Assembly: GCF_006569185.2 (NCBI RefSeq)
Contig: NZ_VIGC02000006.1
Coordinates: 1 to 64,000, forward strand
Reading direction: 5' to 3'
Source of the DNA: Litorilinea aerophila
Lineage (GTDB): Bacteria > Chloroflexota > Anaerolineae > Caldilineales > Caldilineaceae
Length of the DNA stretch: 64,000 nt
Part shown: in pieces, positions 50,228 through 60,795 of the stretch
How the letters are laid out: every line of letters begins with the position of its first letter
How positions within the stretch are numbered: position 1 is the first letter of the stretch
The notes under the pieces: model-generated
What the model was told of the DNA's origin: nothing
Database searches by the model: none
Seen by the model: the letters and a program-made list of their open reading frames with translations, nothing else
Translations under genes and position numbers: made by a program

Positions 50228-51379
50228 CTATCCGTAGGGGTCCGCCGCGTCCCGCAGCCCGTCTCCCAGGAAGTTGAAGGCCAGCACGGAGACGATCACC
50301 GGGATGGCCGGGTAAAGCAGCCAGGGGGAGATGGCCACGGCCTGGACGTTCTGGGCCTGCTGCAGGAGGACGCCCCAACTGATGGCCGGCGGGCGCAGCC
50401 CCAGCCCCAGGAAGCTCAGGGAGGTCTCCGCGATGATCATGGCCGGCAGGGCCAGGGTGGTGGCGGCGATGATGTGGCTGAGGAAGGAGGGCACCATGTG
50501 CCGGAAGATGATGCGCAACTGGCCTGCGCCGGCCAGCTCGGCCGCGGTGACAAAATCCTCGGTGCGCAGGGAGAGGAACCGCCCCCGCACCACCCGGGCC
50601 AGGGTGGTCCAGCCGATGATACCCAGGATCAGGGTGATGATGAAGTAGACCCGGGTGATGGGCCACTCCGACGGCACGGCCGCGGCCAGGGCCATCCAGA
50701 GGGGGATGGTGGGGATGGAGCGCACGATTTCGATCAGCCGCTGGATGGCGTTGTCCACCGCGCCGCCGTAGAGGCCGGAGAGGCCGCCCAGCAGGATGCC
50801 CAGGAAGAGGCTCAGGGCCACACCTGCCAGGCCGATGACCATGGACAGGCGGGTGGCAATCATGAGCCGGGAGAAGAGATCCCGCCCCTGCAGATCGGTG
50901 CCCAGCAGGAAGATGCTCTCCTCCGCAGTGGCCCCTTCCACGCCGATCAGGTGGCGGTTGGTGGGAATGAAGCCGAACAGCTTGTACTCGTACCCTTCGG
51001 CGAAGAGTTTCAGGTACACCTTGCGGTTGGGGTCCGGCTGGTAGACCCGTTTGAAGGTCACCGGATCCCGCTTGCCGGTGAGGCCGAAGACGTGGGGGCG
51101 GAAGCGTCCGTCGTCGAACCAGTGGATGGGCTGGGGCGGCAGCAGGGAGCGCTGGGCTTCCGACTTGTGGGGGTCGGCATAGGCCAGAAAGTCGGCGAAG
51201 ATGACCACCAGGTAGAAGAGGATCAGGACCACGGCTGCCACCATGGCCAGCTTGTGTTTGCGAAAGCGCCACCACATGAGCTGCCACTGGGTGGCCACGT
51301 AGATCCGTTGGGCCGCGTCCACTTCCTGCTGGCGCGGGGCAGGCGCCATGGCCGCGCCGGGATGGGCCGTTTCAGTCAT
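50228..51379 (-). CDS. ABC transporter permease, DppC/OppC family
   Basis: A 383-residue permease, longer than usual because of an N-terminal 35-residue cytoplasmic segment and a ~70-residue periplasmic insert (HKSEAQRSLLPPQPIHWFDDGRF...KLFAEGYEYKLFGFIPTNRHL) between helix 1 and the conserved LLGTDLQGRDLFSRLMIATRLSMVIG. Five further helices follow. The EAA loop is AAELAGAGQLRIIFRHMVPSFL. The start shares a base with the partner's stop (TGATG). This large insert is also seen in a group of Chloroflexota and Thermus-type permeases and may contact the binding protein. Confidence 0.93.
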   Translation of the reverse strand: MTETAHPGAAMAPAPRQQEVDAAQRIYVATQWQLMWWRFRKHKLAMVAAVVLILFYLVVIFADFLAYADPHKSEAQRSLLPPQPIHWFDDGRFRPHVFGLTGKRDPVTFKRVYQPDPNRKVYLKLFAEGYEYKLFGFIPTNRHLIGVEGATAEESIFLLGTDLQGRDLFSRLMIATRLSMVIGLAGVALSLFLGILLGGLSGLYGGAVDNAIQRLIEIVRSIPTIPLWMALAAAVPSEWPITRVYFIITLILGIIGWTTLARVVRGRFLSLRTEDFVTAAELAGAGQLRIIFRHMVPSFLSHIIAATTLALPAMIIAETSLSFLGLGLRPPAISWGVLLQQAQNVQAVAISPWLLYPAIPVIVSVLAFNFLGDGLRDAADPYG

Positions 51380-52386
51380 CAGGAGTGTCCCTCCATGCCA
51401 TGACGGATGCGCGGGTCAATCCACATCAGGATGAGATCCGACACGAAGGTCCCCACCACCGTCAGCACCGAAAGCAGCAGCAAGATGGTGCCCGCCAGGA
51501 AGAGATCCTGGGCGATGAGGGCCTTGAAGAGCAGGGGACCCACCGTGGGCAGGCTCAGCACCAGGGAGACGATGATGCTGCCCGAGACGACGAAGGGGAA
51601 GAGATAGCCTATCGTGCTGGCAAAGGGGTTGAGGGCGGCCCGTACCGGGTATTTGAGGATGACCCGGGTGCGGGAGAGGCCCTTGGCCTGGGCCGTCACC
51701 ACGTAGGGCTTGCGCAATTCGTCCAGCAGGTTGGCCCGCATGATGCGGACCACCTCGGCCATGCCCGCCAGCCCCAGGATGATGGCCGGCAGGGGCAGGT
51801 GTTTGATCATGTCCCACACCTTGGCCCAGCTCCAGGGGGCCTGGAGGTATTCCGGCGAGAAGAGGCCGCCAATGTTTTGGACGTTGAAATATTTGAAGCT
51901 CACATAGAGCACCAGCAGGGCCAACATGAAGTTGGGCACCGCAATGCCGATGAAGCCGATAAAGGTGAAGATGTAGTCGCCAATGGAATATTGGTTCACC
52001 GCCGAATAGATGCCGATGGGCAAGGCCAGGACCCAGATGAAGATGATGGCCGCCACCGACACCACCACCGTAGTGGTCATGCGGTCGCCGATCACCTCCC
52101 GCACCGGGCGGTTGTACTCCATGGCCATGCCAAAGTTGCCCCGCATCATCAGGCCCATCCACTTCAGATACTGGACGTAGATGGGCTGGTCCAGGCCATA
52201 CTGGATGCGCAGGGCCTGGGCTTCCTCCGCGGAGAGCACCGTGCCGGTGGCCTGGAGGTTGGCGATGTAGGCGGTGACGTAATCGCCCGGGGGGAGCTGG
52301 ATGACCACGAAGGAGATGACAGAGGCCGCCCAGATGGTCAAAATCCCTGCCAGAAAGCGGCGAATGATGTAGTCGAGCATAGGCAA
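51379..52386 (-). CDS. ABC transporter permease, DppB/OppB family
   Basis: A 335-residue permease starting MPMLDYIIRRFLAGILTIWAASVISFVVIQ, with about six transmembrane helices. QYGLDQPIYVQYLKWMGLMMRGNFGMAMEYNRPV is the typical pre-helix-2 region, and the EAA-type loop VTAQAKGLSRTRVILKYPVRAALNPFASTIG is present. It follows the solute-binding protein gene across a hairpin (52420-52461) and is translationally coupled to the DppC-type gene. Confidence 0.95.
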   Translation of the reverse strand: MPMLDYIIRRFLAGILTIWAASVISFVVIQLPPGDYVTAYIANLQATGTVLSAEEAQALRIQYGLDQPIYVQYLKWMGLMMRGNFGMAMEYNRPVREVIGDRMTTTVVVSVAAIIFIWVLALPIGIYSAVNQYSIGDYIFTFIGFIGIAVPNFMLALLVLYVSFKYFNVQNIGGLFSPEYLQAPWSWAKVWDMIKHLPLPAIILGLAGMAEVVRIMRANLLDELRKPYVVTAQAKGLSRTRVILKYPVRAALNPFASTIGYLFPFVVSGSIIVSLVLSLPTVGPLLFKALIAQDLFLAGTILLLLSVLTVVGTFVSDLILMWIDPRIRHGMEGHS

Positions 52387-52419
52387 TCTACCGATTCAGG
52401 TCAACGTCTGGCCCAAGCC

Positions 52420-52461
52420 GGGGGTGGTCTGCGACCGGGTCAAGGGCCGCAGACCACCCCC
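52420..52461 (-). terminator. Hairpin between solute-binding protein and permease genes
   Basis: gggggtggtctgcg (52420-52433) and cgcagaccaccccc (52448-52461) form a perfect 14-bp stem with a 14-base loop, 27 bases past the binding protein's stop. No clear T-run follows. It is probably a partial terminator or mRNA end that keeps binding-protein expression above that of the membrane subunits. Confidence 0.75.
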
Positions 52462-52488
52462 CATACTTTCAAGACTTCTGCGCCGAGG

Positions 52489-54642
52489 TTACTGGCCGGC
52501 GTCGGTGAAGTAGAAGGTGGCCGGCCGGCTGATGTTGGGCGTCTGGCCTGCCTGGATGTTGAACTGGCGAGAGGGGATGTTGCCCATGTTGTTCTTCACC
52601 ACCCGCACGCCCATGAACGCACCGGACTGTCCGACGATGCCGATGGTCCAGACTTCGTCGGTGATGATCTTCCAGATCTCCTGGCCGATGGCGATCCGTT
52701 CCTCCGGGGTAGCCTTCAGGCCCTGGGAGAACATGTCCAGCACCTTGCGCACGGAGCTGTCCGGTGGGGGCTCGATTCCCTGGGTGCCGCCAGAGGAGTA
52801 CCAGTTGCCGTAGGCCGGGCCGGTGCCGGAGTTGTTGGCCACGGGCAGGGCGTGGTAGGGGTAGAGGTAGAGCTCATCGGTGCCGTCGTTCTGCCACAGG
52901 AACATCTGCAGCTCGTTGGCGGCCCGCCGCTGTTCCACCAGTCCACGTTCCTGCTCCACCACGTTGAGGAAGATGCCGATCTCCGCCCAGTCCTCCTTGA
53001 CCATCTCGGCCACGGCCGTGAACTGGATGAAGGCGGGGATGGGATTCACCTCCAGCACCAGTCGCTCGCCGTTGTCGGTGCGCAGCCGGTAGCCCTCCGC
53101 GTCCTTCTGGTCCAGGCCGATGGCATCCAGCATTTCATTGGCCTTGTCCGGATCATAGGTAGCCCAGAGCGTGCGGTACTCGGGGCCGGGGTTGAAGGGG
53201 GAGCTTTCCGCCACCACTGCGGAGCCCGGCGTGCCGATGCCCAGGAAGATCACCTCGTTGATGGCGTCCCGGTCGATGCCCAGGGACAGGGCCCGGCGGA
53301 AGTCCACATTGCGCAGCCACTTGCCGATCTCGGGGTCCGCCTCGTAGCTCTGGTTGATCTGCAGGCCGGCGTCCGCGCCGTGTTGGGCCGGGTCCAGGTA
53401 GACCCGGTAGTTGCCCGTGGCCGCGTTCTCCAGCAGGACGGGCAGGTTGGCCAGGGCCACGTGGCGGGCCTGGTAGTCATACTCGCCGGCGATGGCCCGC
53501 AGGTTGAGCACCTCCAGGTTCTCCGCCAGGGTCATGGAGATGCGGTCGATGTAGGGAAGTTGATTGCCTTCCGTGTCCACGCCGAAGTAGTACGGGTTGC
53601 GCACCAGCACCCAGTTGTCGGTGGTGATGGGGTTTTCGGTCTTCCACGGGGTGATGACCGGCAGGTCGGGGTTGCGCTGCCAGGTGTTCTTGTCCTTGAA
53701 GAGGTTGACCCAGTTGTCGAAACCTTCCTGGGCCACCAGGGCATCCAGCTCCTCCTGGTCCACAAAATCCGGGTGGAACTGCTGCATGTAGTGGGCCGGG
53801 GCGACGCCGCCCATGCCCGTGTTGCCAAAGATGGCATGGCCGCCGAAGACGTTCACCGAGCTGGCCAGCACCTCCAGGAAGAGGCTGTTGGCGAAGGGGA
53901 AGGTGAACTTCAGGGTGTAGTCGTCCACGGCTTCCATGGTGGCGCCTTCGTCGATGTTGAAGAAGGGCGAGCGCACGGGGACCAGCTCTTCGTTCTGGTA
54001 CATGTGCTCAAACCAGAACATGTAGTCCGCCGTGGTCAGGGGCTGGCCGTCGGACCACTTGAGCCCCTGGCGCAGGAAGAGGGTGATCTCGGTGCCATCT
54101 TCGCTGATCTCCCAGCCCTTGGCCACGTTGGGCACCAGCTTCGGAAATTCGTCCGCATCCCAGAAGAGCAGGCGGTCGCCGCCGGCTACCCGGTGGCCGT
54201 TCTGGCCGTCGGCCGGCCCGGTGAAGCCCCGGCGCCAGGTGCCGCCGTATTTGCCGATCTCGTGCACCGGCTGGATGACCAGGAGGTCGCTCTGGACCGG
54301 CAGCCGCTCTTCCACCGGCGGCAATTCACCGGCCGCCACCATTTCGGCCAACATGGGTGCTTCGTTGAACGAGGTGGGATAGGCGGCGGGGTCGGTGACG
54401 ATTTCCGGCCCCTCGATCTCGCCGATCAGGGTGGCGCCCAGGGGGGCCTCCTCGGCAGGTGCCTCTGCCGCGCTTTCGGCCTCGGCGGCTGTGGGCGCGG
54501 GGGCGGCTTCCTCGGCCGCTGGGGCTGCCTCTTCCGCCGGCGGTGGTGCGCTGCCTCCACCGCCACAGGCGGCCAGCAGCAGGCTGAAGACCAGCAGCAG
54601 GCTCAGCAGGGGGAGCCACCCGGGTCTCGTCCACTTCGTCAT
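52489..54642 (-). CDS. ABC transporter solute-binding lipoprotein, peptide family (SBP family 5)
   Basis: A 717-residue lipoprotein starting MTKWTRPGWLPLLSLLLVFSLLLAAC with AGGAGG before the ATG; Cys26 is the lipidation site. An Ala/Glu/Pro-rich linker (27-80) is followed by a large family-5 binding protein: ISEDGTEITLFLRQGLKWSDGQPLTTADYMFWFEH and LRNVDFRRALSLGIDRDAINEVIFLGIGTP. It is about 130 residues longer than DppA, as in the group that binds oligosaccharides or large peptides (SBP family 5 with long middle domain). It leads the five-gene importer operon behind a strong promoter. The ligand is unknown. Confidence 0.93.
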   Translation of the reverse strand: MTKWTRPGWLPLLSLLLVFSLLLAACGGGGSAPPPAEEAAPAAEEAAPAPTAAEAESAAEAPAEEAPLGATLIGEIEGPEIVTDPAAYPTSFNEAPMLAEMVAAGELPPVEERLPVQSDLLVIQPVHEIGKYGGTWRRGFTGPADGQNGHRVAGGDRLLFWDADEFPKLVPNVAKGWEISEDGTEITLFLRQGLKWSDGQPLTTADYMFWFEHMYQNEELVPVRSPFFNIDEGATMEAVDDYTLKFTFPFANSLFLEVLASSVNVFGGHAIFGNTGMGGVAPAHYMQQFHPDFVDQEELDALVAQEGFDNWVNLFKDKNTWQRNPDLPVITPWKTENPITTDNWVLVRNPYYFGVDTEGNQLPYIDRISMTLAENLEVLNLRAIAGEYDYQARHVALANLPVLLENAATGNYRVYLDPAQHGADAGLQINQSYEADPEIGKWLRNVDFRRALSLGIDRDAINEVIFLGIGTPGSAVVAESSPFNPGPEYRTLWATYDPDKANEMLDAIGLDQKDAEGYRLRTDNGERLVLEVNPIPAFIQFTAVAEMVKEDWAEIGIFLNVVEQERGLVEQRRAANELQMFLWQNDGTDELYLYPYHALPVANNSGTGPAYGNWYSSGGTQGIEPPPDSSVRKVLDMFSQGLKATPEERIAIGQEIWKIITDEVWTIGIVGQSGAFMGVRVVKNNMGNIPSRQFNIQAGQTPNISRPATFYFTDAGQ

Positions 54643-55058
54643 ACGGTTCCTCCTTTGACTTTCTTTGACTTTTCGGTTGGGTGTGTTCAATACTTCCAAA
54701 AACCCATTCCGCCGCGCGGCTTGGGGAGAGCGGATGGATCCATCCCGGCCATGGAAACGGACGGGCCGCGGATGGTGAACGCCAGGCTGTAAAAGTTTGA
54801 ATTGGGGAACAATTCAGCCGATGGCCGGCTGTGTTGGCGTGTGGCTCCGCTGGATAGCAGGATCCTCACCAGACGCAGACGGCTTGACCGCAAGGCAGAA
54901 TACCACAGGCGCTCAGATTCGTCAATTGGGGGGAAAATTTCGATTTTTCAGGTGTAATTCAGAATCGTAGCGGCTCGCCCATTGGACGCCGGTCGCTGTA
55001 GGGGCGCTGCTTGCTGCGCCCGCCCACGCCAGACAGGACCGCCAGCCCGGCCATCGTT
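54643..55058. other. Gap with promoter and a GTAGGGGCG repeat
   Basis: The 416 bases between the importer operon and the exchanger gene contain the promoter at 54897-54925 and a stem gtaggggcgctgcttgctgcgccc at 54998-55021, a short member of the GTAGGGGCG family. 54663-54890 is the leader of the binding protein gene, with nothing else visible. Confidence 0.7.
54897..54925 (-). promoter_or_regulatory. Sigma-70-type promoter of the Dpp-type importer operon
   Basis: TTGACG (54925-54920), exactly 17 bases, then TATTCT (54902-54897) on the minus strand. The predicted start is near 54890 and the leader about 250 bases long. Confidence 0.75.
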
Positions 55059-56009
55059 TTACGTGCCGGGCCAGAGGACCCAGAGGTAGGCCAGATACCC
55101 GCCCACTAGCAGCAGCCCCTCCCGGCGGTCCAGGCGCTGCCCACTCCAGAGCAGGGGCAGCAGGACCACCGCATAGGCCACCATCACGCCCAGGTCCAGG
55201 CGACTGATCCCCGGTGCCAGCACCGGCCGCACCATGGCCGTGACCCCCAAAATCCCCAGGATGTTGAAGATGTTGGAGCCCACCACGTTGCCCACCGCGA
55301 TGTCCGACTGGCGGCGCAAGGCCGCGACGATGGAGGTGGCCAGTTCGGGCATGCTGGTGCCTGCCGCCACCAGGGTCAGCCCGATCACCGCCTCGCTCAC
55401 CCCGAAGGCCCGGGCCAGGGCGATGGCGCTGTTGACCAGCAGGTTGGAGCCGTAGATCAGCAGACCCAGGCCCCCCAGGATGAAGAGCAGATCCCACAAC
55501 CAGGAAGCGGTGGGCCCCGGAACGCCTTCCTCGAACTCCTGGGCCACGGCGGCGGCCGTCTGTTTGCGGGCCAGGCGAATGTTGAAGGCCGTGTAGGCAA
55601 TGAGCAGGAGCACCAACACCACCCCCGCCCCCCGAGACACGGACCCCGAAAGGGCCAGCCCCAGGGCCAGCAGGGAGATCCCGATCAGGACCGGCATATC
55701 CAGCTTGATGAGGCCCAACTGGATGCGGATGGGCGAGACCACCGCGCTGAGCCCCAGGATCACGCCCACGTTAAAGATGTTGGAGCCCACCACGTTGCCC
55801 AGGGAGATGTCCCCCACCCCCCGCAGCGCACTGCTGAGGCTCACCACCAGCTCGGGCATGCTGGTGCCAAAGGCCACCACCGTCAACCCCACCACCAGCG
55901 GCGTCAGGCCCAGCCGCCGGGCCAGGGAGGCGCCCCCGCGTACCAGGCCCTCCGCGCCCGCGGTCAACAGGATCAGTCCGACAACCAAAAGAACCAGGTG
56001 CAGCGCCAT
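55059..56009 (-). CDS. Na+/Ca2+ exchanger family (CaCA, YrbG-like) membrane protein
   Basis: A 316-residue membrane protein with ten helices in two inverted halves, as in the structurally known archaeal NCX. Each half has its alpha repeat: GTSMPELVVSLSSALRG...GNVVGSNIFNVGVILG and GTSMPELATSIVAALRR...GNVVGSNIFNILGILG, holding the Glu, Ser, Asn and Asp of the ion site. A cytoplasmic loop ARKQTAAAVAQEFEEGVPG separates them. It is a single-gene unit with a -10 box just upstream. Calcium or another cation is exchanged for Na+ or H+; the ion specificity is not certain. Confidence 0.93.
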   Translation of the reverse strand: MALHLVLLVVGLILLTAGAEGLVRGGASLARRLGLTPLVVGLTVVAFGTSMPELVVSLSSALRGVGDISLGNVVGSNIFNVGVILGLSAVVSPIRIQLGLIKLDMPVLIGISLLALGLALSGSVSRGAGVVLVLLLIAYTAFNIRLARKQTAAAVAQEFEEGVPGPTASWLWDLLFILGGLGLLIYGSNLLVNSAIALARAFGVSEAVIGLTLVAAGTSMPELATSIVAALRRQSDIAVGNVVGSNIFNILGILGVTAMVRPVLAPGISRLDLGVMVAYAVVLLPLLWSGQRLDRREGLLLVGGYLAYLWVLWPGT

Positions 56010-56066
56010 ACGCCATTGACCTCCGCCAGTGTGTGGGGTGGATTCGACCCAAATGCCTGATCGCCC

Positions 56067-56097
56067 ATTATAAAGGCGCGGCTGCCTTTTTCACCAA
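56067..56097 (-). promoter_or_regulatory. Promoter candidate for the exchanger gene
   Basis: A perfect TATAAT (56072-56067) 58 bases upstream of the start codon on the minus strand; TTGGTG (56097-56092) is 19 bases further upstream, slightly too far, so the -35 box is weak. Confidence 0.5.
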
Positions 56098-56112
56098 TGG
56101 AGGCAGGGCGCG

Positions 56113-56151
56113 AATGCACGTTACAAATGCACGTTACAAATGCACGTTACA
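56113..56151. repeat. Three tandem copies of a 13-base unit
   Basis: aatgcacgttaca is repeated exactly three times with no gap. It lies 40 bases upstream of the exchanger's -10 box. It may be a set of protein-binding sites or slippage product; the 13-base period does not match the helix turn, which speaks for the latter. Confidence 0.9.
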
Positions 56152-56339
56152 ATGGAACAGTGGACGCTATGCCATCCGCCCGGCTTGAAGACACAGAGCC
56201 GGTCAGATCCCGGGCTGAATCTGCGTGAATCTGCGTCCTTTTTCAGGACAGGGTGCTCCCGCCGCGGCACCCCTCGCGACGCGGCGTCGGCTGAATGGGG
56301 TCCTACCCGGCTGGATCCCATTCACGCTTTCAGTGGAAT

Positions 56340-56368
56340 ATGACAGACGCGCCGAATCTGGCTATACT
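56340..56368 (+). promoter_or_regulatory. Promoter of the SNF2 operon
   Basis: On the plus strand ATGACA (56340-56345), 17 bases, then TATACT (56363-56368). Predicted start near 56375, about 260 bases before the SNF2 start codon. On the opposite strand TTGACA (56388-56383) with TATAGC (56366-56361, 16-base spacing) would fire leftwards; the two overlap, so they could compete. Confidence 0.6.
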
Positions 56369-56416
56369 GAACGATGAATATATGTCAACTTGTCTTGCGA
56401 ACTGGCGTTCATGATT

Positions 56417-56473
56417 GCGTAGGTCCGGTTTCCATACCGGACCCGGGGGCACGTATGGAAACCGGACCTACGC
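56417..56473. repeat. Perfect 21-bp GTAGGTCCGGTTTCCATAC inverted repeat
   Basis: The left arm starts gcgtaggtccggtttccata (56417) and the right arm ends at 56473 as its exact complement; the loop is 15 bases (cggacccgggggcac). It is the best preserved member of the family also seen at 9678-9735 and 16632-16686. It lies in the untranslated leader of the SNF2 operon. Confidence 0.95.
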
Positions 56474-56633
56474 TGCTTTATTTGGGTCCGCAGATGATAC
56501 AGATACAGTCGTACATGATTTCGACACGGAGTCGGCACCCTCAGATGCCGGACCAGGCGGAACGGAGCCGCATCTGAGGATGCTCACTCCGCAAACAAAT
56601 GGGCACAATCGTAAAGGGAATTCCCACCACACC

Positions 56634-59777
<3,144 letters not shown>

Positions 59778-59844
59778 AGCGAAAGCCGAGTCTCGAATGA
59801 GCAGGCAAGGGTGATGAGCCGGAAAGAGTGACGAGGAGGAAAGG

Positions 59845-60795
59845 GTGAGCGCTTACCGTTATTTCAAACAGACAAGGCCCATCGCAACGGACGAGGGCAT
59901 CCGGGCCCGCAGCCGTCGGGGCGACTTTGCCCAGAACTGGTGGGCCCAACGCTGGATCCAGGCCCTGGAGCGGCTCACCGATGCCGGCCGCCTGCGCCGG
60001 GGCCGCAGCTACGCCCGCCGGGGACAGGTCCTCAGCCTGGACGAGCGGGAAGGCCAGATCCAGGCCCGGGTTCAGGGCTCCCGGCCCACCCCGTACCGGG
60101 TGACCATCCGCCTGGATCCGCTGACCGACCGCCAGTGGGAGGCCGTCCTGGACGCCCTGGCCGAGCGGGCCCTCTTCGCCGCCCAGCTTCTGGCCGGGGA
60201 AATGCCCCAGGAGATCGAGGAAGCCTTCCAGGCGGCCGGGGTCTCCCTCTTCCCTTCCCGCAGCCAGGAGCTCCACACCGACTGCTCCTGCCCGGACTGG
60301 GCAAACCCCTGCAAACATGTGGCGGCCACCCACTACATCCTGGGCGAGCAGTTCGACGAGGATCCTTTCCTCCTGTTCCGGCTGCGGGGGCGCAGCCAGG
60401 AGGAGATCCTGGAAGGCCTGCGCCGACGGCAGACCACCGATGCCCCGGCCCTGGCCGAAGAGCCCCTGGCCTATACCGTGGAGGAGGCCGTCCCGCCCCT
60501 GGAGGAGTCCCTGGAGCGCTTCTGGCAGCTGGGGGAGCCTCTGGACAACTTCCCCACCTACGTGCGGAAGGCCACCACCCCCATGGCCGGTCTGCGCCGG
60601 CTGGGCCCGGCCCCCTTCCTGGATCGGGATCCGGTCGATCTGCTGGCACCGGCCTACCAGGCCATGGCCCAGGCCGCCCTGCAGCTGGCTTTTGGCAGCC
60701 AGGAGCCCGGCGGCCAGGAAGATGGGGAAGCGACAAGGGCGGGGCAGTTAAAGATAGAACAGCCCGATGTGGAGCAGCCAGATATGGAGCAATGA
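59845..60795 (+). CDS. SWIM zinc-finger protein
   Basis: A 316-residue protein with a GTG start behind AGGAGGAAAG. The SWIM zinc ligands are Cys147, Cys149, Cys156 and His158 (CxC-x6-CxH, in HTDCSCPDWANPCKHVAATHY), a short finger known to bind DNA or proteins. The N-terminal part (FAQNWWAQRWIQALERLTDAGRLRRGRSYARRGQV) is the standard lead-in of bacterial SWIM proteins that accompany SNF2 ATPases. The C-terminal tail has EQPD repeats (IEQPDVEQPDMEQ) and is probably unstructured. Its stop overlaps the next start by four bases (ATGA). It likely targets or regulates the SNF2 motor. Confidence 0.9.
   Translation: MSAYRYFKQTRPIATDEGIRARSRRGDFAQNWWAQRWIQALERLTDAGRLRRGRSYARRGQVLSLDEREGQIQARVQGSRPTPYRVTIRLDPLTDRQWEAVLDALAERALFAAQLLAGEMPQEIEEAFQAAGVSLFPSRSQELHTDCSCPDWANPCKHVAATHYILGEQFDEDPFLLFRLRGRSQEEILEGLRRRQTTDAPALAEEPLAYTVEEAVPPLEESLERFWQLGEPLDNFPTYVRKATTPMAGLRRLGPAPFLDRDPVDLLAPAYQAMAQAALQLAFGSQEPGGQEDGEATRAGQLKIEQPDVEQPDMEQ

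Larger units (their letters stand above)
56010..56633. other. 624-base divergent regulatory region between exchanger and SNF2 operon
   Basis: No gene is supportable here. The region holds a -10 box for the exchanger gene (56067), a 13-base triplicate (56113-56151), a short tandem tgaatctgcg (56216-56235), two overlapping promoter candidates facing opposite ways (56340-56388), one TCTTGCGAA site (56393-56401) and a perfect 21-bp inverted repeat (56417-56473). The leader of the SNF2 operon would be about 260 bases and contain that inverted repeat. Confidence 0.7.

Noticed and set aside
51385-54792. Plus-strand open frame of 1135 codons over the importer genes
   Set aside because: Antisense of the permease and binding-protein genes; His/Gly/Asp-rich without any domain. 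High-GC genomes produce such frames routinely.
59940-60791. Longer start (284 extra codons) for the XPB-N-like gene
   Set aside because: It lies out of frame over the whole SWIM gene and is Gly/Pro/Arg-rich; the ATGA overlap at 60792 is the natural start.
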